Assembly (NCBI GenBank): GCA_017961265.1
Contig: JAGCXN010000001.1
Location: forward strand, 1-51,433
DNA length: 51,433 nt
Source of the DNA: Bacteroidales bacterium
GTDB lineage: Bacteria; Bacteroidota; Bacteroidia; Bacteroidales; WCHB1-69
Direction of reading: 5' to 3'
The notes under the pieces are model-generated. The model was not told the origin of the DNA. It did not search any database and saw only the letters and a program-made list of their open reading frames with translations. The position numbers were made by a program, and so were the translations under genes. The stretch's first letter is position 1; every line of letters begins with the position of its first letter. Below are positions 1 through 8,365 of the stretch, in pieces.

Positions 1-812
1 AAGTTGGGCTGGTAGCCGCCCGCCGCCGGACGCATCCGCGGGAACGACAAGCTGTACTCGGTTTTCCAATAGTTTTTGGTCATAAAACGCAAATGCATCG
101 CAAGGTAGGCCATCTCGGTGCGCCACTCTTCTAACCCGATGAGTGCGCCCATCCCCACACGGTGGATGCCGGCCTGCGCCACACGTTCGGGCGTGTTGAG
201 CCGCCACTTGTAGTTGCTCTTCATCCCTTTCGGATGATATACTTTGTACCGGCTCTCGTTGTAAGTCTCCTGATAGATATAGACGCTGTTGCAGCCCGCC
301 TGCTCCATCCGGCGGTACTCCTCCACTTTCATCGGATAGACCTCCAAGTTGATGGCGGCGAAGTGCTCTCGGCACAACTGGATGGCGTGCTCAATGTAGC
401 CGGCGCCGGCAGCACGCGGATGCTCACCCGTCAGCAGCAGCACATTATCGTATCCCATTGATTTTATGACCTTTATCTCCTCCAAAATCTCCTCGTCGGT
501 GAGCGTTTTGCGGGCGATGTCGTTGTTGTGGTTGAAGCCGCAATAGATGCAGTGGTTACTGCATTCGTTGGAAAGATAAAGCGGGATGTAGAGCAGAATC
601 ACCTTGCCGAAACGCTGCTGGGTGTAGTGGCGCGACAGTTGGGCCATCTGCTCCAGATAGGGTTCTGCAGCGGGCGAAATCAATGCTTTAAAATCCTCAA
701 CCGTAAGGACTTCCTTACTGAGGGAACGACGCACGTCGGCATCCGTTTTCTCGTAAATGCTGCGGGTCACATCGTCCCATACCAGATCTTTGATGGTATC
801 GTAAAATTCCAT
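1..812 (-). CDS. thiH: ThiH, 2-iminoacetate (dehydroglycine) synthase, 3' end cut by window
   Basis: Radical SAM tyrosine lyase that supplies dehydroglycine for the thiamine thiazole ring in anaerobes. The frame reads leftward from ATG at 812 and is open to base 1, so roughly the first 270 of about 370 residues are present. The radical-SAM cluster motif is visible as CSNHCIYCGF (Cx3Cx2C), followed by family-like segments such as LLLTGEHP and the run from VYIYQETYN to YHPKG. The start is supported by a strong Shine-Dalgarno AGGAGG six bases upstream (819-824), unusual here because most genes in the window lack one. The thiC stop codon overlaps this site, so thiC and thiH are translationally close-coupled. 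Last visible gene of the thiamine operon; thiF may lie beyond the left edge. Confidence 0.95.
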   Translation of the reverse strand, partial: MEFYDTIKDLVWDDVTRSIYEKTDADVRRSLSKEVLTVEDFKALISPAAEPYLEQMAQLSRHYTQQRFGKVILLYIPLYLSNECSNHCIYCGFNHNNDIARKTLTDEEILEEIKVIKSMGYDNVLLLTGEHPRAAGAGYIEHAIQLCREHFAAINLEVYPMKVEEYRRMEQAGCNSVYIYQETYNESRYKVYHPKGMKSNYKWRLNTPERVAQAGIHRVGMGALIGLEEWRTEMAYLAMHLRFMTKNYWKTEYSLSFPRMRPAAGGYQPN

Positions 813-823
813 TTTGTGCCTCC

Positions 824-2672
<1,849 letters not shown>

Positions 2673-3455
2673 TCAGTTTTCCATTTCCTCCAAGAACGCG
2701 GTGAGGGGTGAGGTGGCGACGGCGGTGAGGCTGGTGGTGCCGAGGCCGGCGAGGTAGGCCTGACGTCCGGCGCGGATGCTGAAGGCGAAGGCTTCGGCCA
2801 TCTGCACGGGGTCGCCGGCGATGGCGATGGCGGTGTTGATGAGGCAGGCGTCAGCGCCCATCTCCATGGCGCGGGCGGCGTGCGAGGGGGCACCGATGCC
2901 GGCGTCAATCACCACGGGAACATTGCTCTGCTCAATGATGATCTGCAGCATCTCCTCGTTCTTGATGCCCTTGTTGGTGCCGATGGGGGCAGCCAGCGGC
3001 ATCACGGTCACAGCACCTAACTCCTCCAGCTGCTTGCACGCCACGGGGTCGGCCTGCACATACGGAAGCACCTTGAAGCCAAGTTTCACCAGTTCTTCGG
3101 TGGCTTTCAGCGTTTCGCGGGTGTCGGGTAGCAGGTACTTCGGGTCGGGGTGAATTTCCAGCTTCAGCCACTCGGTGCCGAGGGCGGCGCGGTTCATCTT
3201 GGCAGCGAAGACCGCCTCTTCCGCGTCGCGCACGCCCGAGGTGTTGGGCAGCAACAGGCACTCCTTCGGGATGAATTCGAGGACGTTCTCGCTGCCGCTG
3301 TCCTGCGTATTGAGCCGCTTGAATGCGGTGGTCACCATTTCCGCGCCCGAGGCGACGATGGCCCGGCGCATCACTTCGTTGGACGGGAACTTGCCCGTTC
3401 CGATGAACAGGCGCGAGCCAAACTCGCGGCCTGCAATAATCAGTTTGTCGTTCAT
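2673..3455 (-). CDS. thiG: ThiG, thiazole synthase
   Basis: Forms the thiazole phosphate moiety of thiamine from 1-deoxyxylulose 5-phosphate, dehydroglycine and ThiS thiocarboxylate. 260 residues, full family length. Visible signatures include FIGTGKFPS near the N-terminus, the Schiff-base lysine region [16 protein letters not shown], and the phosphate-binding loop segments VVIDAGIG and LINTAIA. Start ATG at 3455. Works with ThiS (5347-5550) and ThiH (left edge) in the same operon. The stop codon TGA lies inside a GAAAACTGAAAAATT string that recurs next to other genes, so a dispersed repeat abuts the 3' end (see findings). Confidence 0.97.
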   Translation of the reverse strand: MNDKLIIAGREFGSRLFIGTGKFPSNEVMRRAIVASGAEMVTTAFKRLNTQDSGSENVLEFIPKECLLLPNTSGVRDAEEAVFAAKMNRAALGTEWLKLEIHPDPKYLLPDTRETLKATEELVKLGFKVLPYVQADPVACKQLEELGAVTVMPLAAPIGTNKGIKNEEMLQIIIEQSNVPVVIDAGIGAPSHAARAMEMGADACLINTAIAIAGDPVQMAEAFAFSIRAGRQAYLAGLGTTSLTAVATSPLTAFLEEMEN

Positions 3456-3591
3456 TTTTATTTGATTTTTAGATTTTTAGAATCGTCGTGAAATATTTTT
3501 TCGGATGTTCGCCAGTACCCATGTATCCAACCAGTAATATCCGAAGTTTTTCAGTTCCATAGAACAATAATTTACTTTTATCTTCCTCTTT

Positions 3592-4170
3592 CTATTTCCT
3601 ATCCCGTGCTATATACAGGTTGTTCTTCCGCACAATGGCTTTAACAAAATCTGCAGGCAACAGACTATAAAAATGCAGGTAGTATTCATAGCCGACATCA
3701 AGCTGCACATTGTGTCTTCCATTTGCAAGGATGCACCAATACTGCTCCCGCAAACATAGTTTCATCACGTAGTCAATGTCGTTTACCGACAGTCGATGCC
3801 CCTCCGTATACTGGCTTACAATCTGGTACATGGCCTTATTTTCATTATTGAATGCCTTAGCCCTACGAAGACCATAATCCTCAATGCCAACAACAGACAA
3901 ATATTTGCACCCAGCAGCGGCTACAAGTTCCTTGACTGTACTGATGTATGCGTTTTCTACCTCAAGATACTGATCTTTGGTCAGTTCTTCTCCGTCAAAA
4001 ATATTGCCAATATCCGACACCGAAGTCCATTCATCCTTCATATAAACGCCATGTTCATCATAAAATTCGGGACGATACTTGACAATCGAATACTTGTTAA
4101 GAAAGCAATGATTATCAATATCTTCCCAATTGCGAAGACATTGGACTTTATCTGATAGTTTCATGGTCAT
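3592..4170 (-). CDS. Hypothetical 192-aa protein inserted in the thiamine operon
   Basis: Soluble-looking protein with no signal peptide or membrane segment. I do not recognise the family. Its codons are clearly AT-richer than those of thiG and the thiE fusion on either side. It is rich in Tyr, Asp, Glu and Asn, with a central segment KYLSVVGIEDYGLRRAKAF and a C-terminal GYEYYLHFYSL stretch. Starts ATG at 4170 (an in-frame ATG at 4164 is an alternative). It begins 34 bases after the thiE fusion and ends 136 bases before thiG, so it is probably carried on the operon transcript. The composition and lack of a thiamine-related motif suggest a later insertion. Size and composition are compatible with small immunity-type or orphan Bacteroidales proteins, but that is only a guess. 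Confidence 0.7.
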   Translation of the reverse strand: MTMKLSDKVQCLRNWEDIDNHCFLNKYSIVKYRPEFYDEHGVYMKDEWTSVSDIGNIFDGEELTKDQYLEVENAYISTVKELVAAAGCKYLSVVGIEDYGLRRAKAFNNENKAMYQIVSQYTEGHRLSVNDIDYVMKLCLREQYWCILANGRHNVQLDVGYEYYLHFYSLLPADFVKAIVRKNNLYIARDRK

Positions 4171-4204
4171 TTATGCAATTTTCCCTTTCTTGTCATCTTT
4201 TTTA

Positions 4205-5359
4205 TTAATGTTCATTACTTACAAATTGAGAAACAACCGCAGCCACATTCTCACTTCCAATCACCCCACCCGACACTGCCACGCCGTAAACACCGGCTGC
4301 CCGCAGTTCGGGGAGGTCGGCGGGGGTGATGCCGCCGATAGCATACACCGGCAGCGCGTCCTTCCCCCTACCCTTCAGGATGCTTCGGTAGCCCTCGATG
4401 CCCAAGATCGGGGAGAGGTTCTTCTTGGTGCCGGTGAAACGGAACGGGCCCAGCCCGATGTAGTCGGCGCCGTCGCTGGTGGCCGCGGCCACGTCCGCCG
4501 CCGTGTTGCAGGTAGCCCCCAGCAAATAACGGCTGTCCGTCATTTCCTTGGCCGCCGCCACAGGCATATCGTTCTTGCCAACGTGCACCCCATCGAACAA
4601 CCCGCTATCCAACAGGTGGATACGGTCGTCCACGGTGAGCAGGGCCGCGTGGCGGTCGCAGACAGGACGCAACGCCTCGGCGGCGGCCAGCACCTCACGG
4701 TCGGCGGCGTCCTTCATCCGGAGCTGCACGAAGCGCAGGCCTCCCTCCAGCACCGCCATCGCGCCATCCACATAACCGAAGCGGTCGTTGTAGTGGGTGA
4801 TGAACATCGTGCGGGGCAACTCCCACAACGCCGACAGCAGGGCGAACGACCTGAAGCCGACCGCCTCCAACTGCGGGATATTGTCGAAGGTGACGCCCGA
4901 CAGCGCACAGACGCGGTCGTCAAGGACGCCGTCATCAAACAGCCGCTTCAGTTCGCTCAGAGCAAAGCCCGAACGGTAGCCCTGCTTGCTGATGGAGTCG
5001 AAAACGGGCGACAGGAAACAGTAGTCGGCTTCGGCTTTCCATTGCAGGATTTCTTCAATGCTGTGACACGATACGGAAACGCGTTTCCCTTTCAGGTTCT
5101 CAGCGAGTTGCGGATTCCTCCGGTTGAGGTGCACCCCGCCGATGCCCATCTCTGCCGCAAGAGCGTGATGGTCGTGGAGAGTGAGCCGTTCACGCACATC
5201 CTGCGGAAACGGACGGAGGTACGCCCGCAGCTGCTCCTCAGTGAAGGCGGGCTTGCGGATGTGGAAATAGCACACCCGTCCAGAGCGGATCATTGCCGTG
5301 ATGCGCTCCTGCTCCCGAAAAACGGGCTTCTCCGGTGTGATTCCTATCAGCCGCCGCAT
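4205..5359 (-). CDS. thiE: TenI-like domain fused to ThiE thiamine-phosphate synthase
   Basis: 384 residues, about twice the usual ThiE length (~205). The C-terminal half (about 205-384) is a canonical ThiE TIM barrel joining HMP-PP and thiazole phosphate: it has GGLRFVQLRMKD, DDRIHLLDSG, GVHVGKNDMP, YIGLGPFRFTGTKKN and PVYAIGGI. The N-terminal half (about 1-200) is a second, diverged ThiE/TenI-type barrel, with GGVHLNRRN, SVSCHSIEEI and DYCFLSPVFDSISKQGY. In related bacteria TenI-like and ThiE proteins are normally separate genes, so this is a fusion; there is no stop or frameshift between the halves. Start ATG 5359 overlaps the thiS stop by 13 bases, suggesting translational coupling. The N-half may act as a thiazole tautomerase, as TenI does in Bacillus; this is inferred. 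Confidence 0.93.
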   Translation of the reverse strand: MRRLIGITPEKPVFREQERITAMIRSGRVCYFHIRKPAFTEEQLRAYLRPFPQDVRERLTLHDHHALAAEMGIGGVHLNRRNPQLAENLKGKRVSVSCHSIEEILQWKAEADYCFLSPVFDSISKQGYRSGFALSELKRLFDDGVLDDRVCALSGVTFDNIPQLEAVGFRSFALLSALWELPRTMFITHYNDRFGYVDGAMAVLEGGLRFVQLRMKDAADREVLAAAEALRPVCDRHAALLTVDDRIHLLDSGLFDGVHVGKNDMPVAAAKEMTDSRYLLGATCNTAADVAAATSDGADYIGLGPFRFTGTKKNLSPILGIEGYRSILKGRGKDALPVYAIGGITPADLPELRAAGVYGVAVSGGVIGSENVAAVVSQFVSNEH

Positions 5360-5550
5360 ACCGCTCCAATGATGGTCACTTTGTCATTCTCTTTCAGCGG
5401 TGTGGTGCTCCAGCTGTCGCGCTCCACCACGTCGAAGCCGACCGCAACGGCCACGGGATTGTCGGACTTTATGCCGACCAAAGCGCACAATTGCTCCACC
5501 GTGCAGCCATCAGGCACTTCTTTGATTTTGTCATTTAAGATGATGTTCAT
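5347..5550 (-). CDS. thiS: ThiS sulfur-carrier protein
   Basis: 67-residue ubiquitin-fold sulfur carrier. The essential C-terminal Gly-Gly, which is adenylated and thiocarboxylated, is present (AVCGG, stop TGA). Visible features include the N-terminal INDKIKEVPDG strand, the VAVAVGFDVVERD strand and the DKVTIIGAVCGG tail. Delivers sulfur to ThiG. Overlaps the next gene (thiE fusion) by 13 bases; separated from thiD by a hairpin repeat of about 50 bases. Confidence 0.95.
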   Translation of the reverse strand: MNIILNDKIKEVPDGCTVEQLCALVGIKSDNPVAVAVGFDVVERDSWSTTPLKENDKVTIIGAVCGG

Positions 5551-5568
5551 ATAGGTATAGCTTTTCAG

Positions 5569-5617
5569 TTTCTACTACCCCGCCCTTCGGGCACCCCTTC
5601 TACATAGAAGGGGAATT
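5569..5617 (-). repeat. Dispersed double-hairpin element, copy 1
   Basis: On the minus strand this 49-base block contains two self-complementary parts, CCCCTTCTATGTAGAAGGGG and GCCCGAAGGGC, followed by GGGGTAGTAGAAA. A second copy in the opposite genomic orientation lies at 25552-25602, differing by one inserted base in the second loop. The element overlaps the last codons of thiD and contains its TAG stop. The stems could act as a processing or attenuation site between thiD and thiS. Confidence 0.85.
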
Positions 5618-6430
5618 CTCTATTCTCCATTTCCAGAAGTGGTTCGTGCTCCCGTGCCCGCGACCGATTTTGCAATCTTTGGCCGCGACAATCGCTTGAT
5701 AGACATACTCTTTGCCGAGGGCCACACTTTCTTCCAAGGAATGACCCTCTGCCAAGAAGGTAGCAATGGCCGACGAGAGCGTGCAGCCGGTGCCGTGGGT
5801 GTTTTCCGATGCTATCTTTTTGGCTGTGAAGGTTTTCACCTCGCCATTGCCCAACACCAGAACATCGGTCATTTCCTCCCCTACCGAATGGCCGCCCTTC
5901 ACCAGCACATTCTGACAATGATATTGCTCAATGATGGCTTTGCCACTTTCCGCCATATCGCTGATGGTCTGGATTTTGCTTCCGCAGATGGTTTCCGCTT
6001 CCGTGAGGTTGGGCGTGAGGAGGGTGCAGACGGGGAACAGCTCCTTTTTCAGCAGGTCGAGAAAGCCGTCAGTGGCGAGGTCAGCGCCGCTGGTGGCCAC
6101 CAAAACGGGGTCCAGCACCAGCGGATTGCGGTAGTCGTTGCGGCGCAAGGCGGCAGCGATGGCCAGCACGTTGTCGCAGGTATAGACCATCCCGATTTTG
6201 ATGGCGGCCACGGGAATATCCTCCAACACCGCGTCAACCTGGTCGGCCAGCACGGTGGAATCCACCGCCTGTATCGCACGCACGCCGCAGGTGTTCTGCG
6301 CCGTCACCGCGGTGATGGCCACCGCCGCATAATGGCCCAAGGAAAAGATGGTTTTGATGTCGGCCTGGATGCCGGCACCGCCCACGGAGTCACTCCCCGC
6401 AATCGAGAGAACGCACTTTACTTCATTCAT
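5600..6430 (-). CDS. thiD: ThiD, hydroxymethylpyrimidine/phosphomethylpyrimidine kinase
   Basis: Ribokinase-fold kinase phosphorylating HMP and HMP-P to HMP-PP. 276 residues. Visible: N-terminal LSIAGSDSVGGAGIQADIKT substrate loop, AVTAQNTCGVRAIQ, VLDPVLVATSG, LLTPNLTEAE and the anion-hole/catalytic motif NTHGTGCTLSSAIA. First gene after the TPP riboswitch, with ATG at 6430. The last five residues (NSPSM) and the stop codon fall within the dispersed hairpin element shared with the 25.55 kb region, so the native C-terminus was probably altered slightly by that element. Confidence 0.96.
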   Translation of the reverse strand: MNEVKCVLSIAGSDSVGGAGIQADIKTIFSLGHYAAVAITAVTAQNTCGVRAIQAVDSTVLADQVDAVLEDIPVAAIKIGMVYTCDNVLAIAAALRRNDYRNPLVLDPVLVATSGADLATDGFLDLLKKELFPVCTLLTPNLTEAETICGSKIQTISDMAESGKAIIEQYHCQNVLVKGGHSVGEEMTDVLVLGNGEVKTFTAKKIASENTHGTGCTLSSAIATFLAEGHSLEESVALGKEYVYQAIVAAKDCKIGRGHGSTNHFWKWRIENSPSM

Positions 6431-6436
6431 AATCCA

Positions 6437-6451
6437 CTCATTTTAAATGAG
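6437..6451 (-). promoter_or_regulatory. Small inverted repeat just upstream of the thiD start
   Basis: CTCATTTTAAATGAG is a near-perfect 15-base inverted repeat ending 6 bases before the thiD ATG and lying downstream of the riboswitch aptamer. It could form part of an expression platform controlling ribosome access. No poly-U terminator follows, which favours translational over transcriptional control; this is inference. Confidence 0.4.
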
Positions 6452-6481
6452 ATGCAAAAGAAAGAAAGTGGTTCTGAAGTT

Positions 6482-6552
6482 CAAATCCCTGGTTCGCATT
6501 ACCGAACCGGTCAACGGGTATGATCTCAGCCTACTTTTAATTCAGCACCCCA
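6482..6552 (-). promoter_or_regulatory. TPP (THI-box) riboswitch
   Basis: The minus strand shows the core of the thiamine pyrophosphate aptamer in order: GGGGTGC (5' side of P1), GGCTGAGAT, ATACCCGTTGA, the GGTTC/GAACC stem enclosing GGTAATGC, and closing AGGGAT. These are the conserved CUGAGA, ACCC, UAAUGC and AGGGA landmarks. It sits about 50 bases ahead of thiD and leads the whole thiamine operon, as expected for TPP feedback repression. Confidence 0.93.
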
Positions 6553-6565
6553 ATAAAACAGGCTG

Positions 6566-6573
6566 CAAAAGTA
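6566..6573 (-). promoter_or_regulatory. Putative -7 promoter box of the thiamine operon
   Basis: Minus-strand TACTTTTG matches the Bacteroidetes sigma-ABfr -7 consensus TAnnTTTG. It lies about 14 bases upstream of the riboswitch 5' edge, so transcription would start almost directly at the aptamer. No convincing -33 TTTG was seen. Confidence 0.6.
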
Positions 6574-6619
6574 CGCTTTTTTTCTGTGGTTTGAGCGGTG
6601 CAGTGTGAAAAAAATTCTG

Positions 6620-6627
6620 TATTTTTG
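6620..6627 (+). promoter_or_regulatory. Putative -7 promoter box for the DUF4301 gene
   Basis: TATTTTTG matches TAnnTTTG and lies 24 bases before ATG 6651, divergent from the thiamine promoter about 50 bases away. Confidence 0.5.
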
Positions 6628-6650
6628 CCCCCTGATTTGCAATAAAATAT

Positions 6651-8141
6651 ATGATTATGACAGCTTCATTTACCCCTACAGACCAAGAGTTTATCCGCCA
6701 ACGCGGAAGCAATGTGGAAGACGTGACCCGCCAATTCGGTTACTTTGAAAAAGGCTTCGACTTTGCTGATCTGCAACGTGCCGCCACTGCCGGAGACGGC
6801 ATCATCCGCCTCAACGACAGCGAGATTAAAGACCTTTTGGCCTCCTATCCCACCCTGCTCGGCGATAAGAAAGCTGTCAAGTTCGTGCCTGCTTCGGGCG
6901 CGGCCTCCCGGATGTTCAAGGAAGTTTTCTCCTACCTTGAAAATGATGATGAAGCTACCTGCAAAAAAGCATTACAACTCCTTCATTCACTAAAAGATTA
7001 TGCCCTATACGACGACTTGGCCGCCATTATGCTGAAAGACGGGCTTTCATTGGAAAAAGAAATTGAAGCCGACAACTACAAAGTGGTTATTTCCTATCTT
7101 TTAGAGGATAAAGGATTAAATTATGGAAAATTACCGAAAGGATTATTGAAATTCCATCGTTATGCCGACCGCTGCCGCACCGCTATGGAAGAACATTTGG
7201 TAGAAGCGGCACTATACGCACGGGGCAAGGACGGCATCTGCCACCTGCATTTCACCGTATCACCGCAGCACCAGCCCCTCTTCGAGCAGCTTCTGAAAGA
7301 GATACAACATATATATGAAGAGCGTTTCGGCGTGAAATACGACATCTCGTTCTCCACGCAAGCGCCGTCCACCGACACGCTGGCGGCCACGGAGGACAAC
7401 CAGCCGTTCCGCGATGCCGACGGCAACCTGCTGTTCCGTCCGGGCGGACACGGCGCCCTCATCAAGAACCTCAACGCCATTGATGCCGACATCGTTTTCG
7501 TAAAGAACATTGACAACGTGTTTTACGACGACACTGTGGCCGACACCGTCACATACAAGAAGGTGCTCGCCGCCTATCTTTTGCAGCTGCAAAAGCAGGT
7601 TTTCGACTACGTGCGACTTTTGAAAAACGGCCACCCCGATGAAAAAGATCTTATTGTAATACAACATTTTGTAAAAGAAAAGTTGCTTCAAGACGTGGCT
7701 CCCGAGAAGGAAGCATTAATAGCCATCCTCAACCGCCCGTTGCGTGTATGCGGCATGGTGAAGAACGAAGGCGAGCCTGGCGGCGGACCTTTCTTCGTAA
7801 AGAACAAGGCGGGACACACCTCCCTGCAAATCGTTGAATCATCGCAGATTGACAAAGGCAATCCGCAGCAGGCGGCCATCCTGCAAGGGGCCACACACTT
7901 CAATCCGGTGGATATGGTATGCTGCTTCCGCGATGCCGATGGCAAAAAGTTCGAATTAGACCGCTATGTGGATCCCGAAACGGGCTTCATCTCATCGAAG
8001 TCGTACGAAGGGCGGACGTTGAAAGCGATGGAACTTCCCGGCCTTTGGAACGGTGCGATGGCGCACTGGAATACGCTGTTCATTGAGGTTCCGCTCACCA
8101 CTTTCCACCCAGTCAAAACGCTATTCGACCTGAAAAAATGA
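6651..8141 (+). CDS. DUF4301 family protein, nucleotidyltransferase-like
   Basis: 496-residue cytoplasmic protein matching the Bacteroidetes DUF4301 family in length and motifs; function not established. The sequence contains KFVPASGAASRMFKEV (about residues 76-91), RPGGHGALIKNLN (about 262-274) and ADIVFVKNIDNV (about 278-289). Their order resembles the nucleotide-binding GxG(T)R loop, the sugar-phosphate GxGxG/GHG segment and the (V)xN/DN metal-binding strand of UDP-sugar pyrophosphorylase-type enzymes. A further Gly-rich stretch, GEPGGGPFFVKNKAG, lies near residue 378. A nucleotidyltransferase fold is inferred from motif order only. ATG 6651 or 6657 are both possible starts; it is monocistronic and divergent from the thiamine operon. 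Confidence 0.8.
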   Translation: MIMTASFTPTDQEFIRQRGSNVEDVTRQFGYFEKGFDFADLQRAATAGDGIIRLNDSEIKDLLASYPTLLGDKKAVKFVPASGAASRMFKEVFSYLENDDEATCKKALQLLHSLKDYALYDDLAAIMLKDGLSLEKEIEADNYKVVISYLLEDKGLNYGKLPKGLLKFHRYADRCRTAMEEHLVEAALYARGKDGICHLHFTVSPQHQPLFEQLLKEIQHIYEERFGVKYDISFSTQAPSTDTLAATEDNQPFRDADGNLLFRPGGHGALIKNLNAIDADIVFVKNIDNVFYDDTVADTVTYKKVLAAYLLQLQKQVFDYVRLLKNGHPDEKDLIVIQHFVKEKLLQDVAPEKEALIAILNRPLRVCGMVKNEGEPGGGPFFVKNKAGHTSLQIVESSQIDKGNPQQAAILQGATHFNPVDMVCCFRDADGKKFELDRYVDPETGFISSKSYEGRTLKAMELPGLWNGAMAHWNTLFIEVPLTTFHPVKTLFDLKK

Positions 8142-8285
8142 CGCTTCTTCCAGCTAAAACCTGTTTTGCCCGATTTTATGTAACTTTTACCGCAAAAAAG
8201 CATATTTTATCTTCAAAATCATGCATTTGGTCATATTGTTCATAAATTCTGATAAAAACGAAAACGAAAACGGGACTTTTGATAC

Positions 8286-8293
8286 TATCTTTG
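8286..8293 (+). promoter_or_regulatory. Putative -7 promoter box upstream of the 1253-aa T9SS protein
   Basis: TATCTTTG, matching TAnnTTTG, about 73 bases before ATG 8366. It follows a short (AAAACG)3 run at about 8254-8272. The rest of the 224-base gap from 8142 shows no gene. Confidence 0.5.
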
Positions 8294-8365
8294 CCCCACT
8301 GAATAGTCCTCGTAAACGAGTACACATGTGATTAAAAATCAATACTTTAATAAAAACAAATCATT

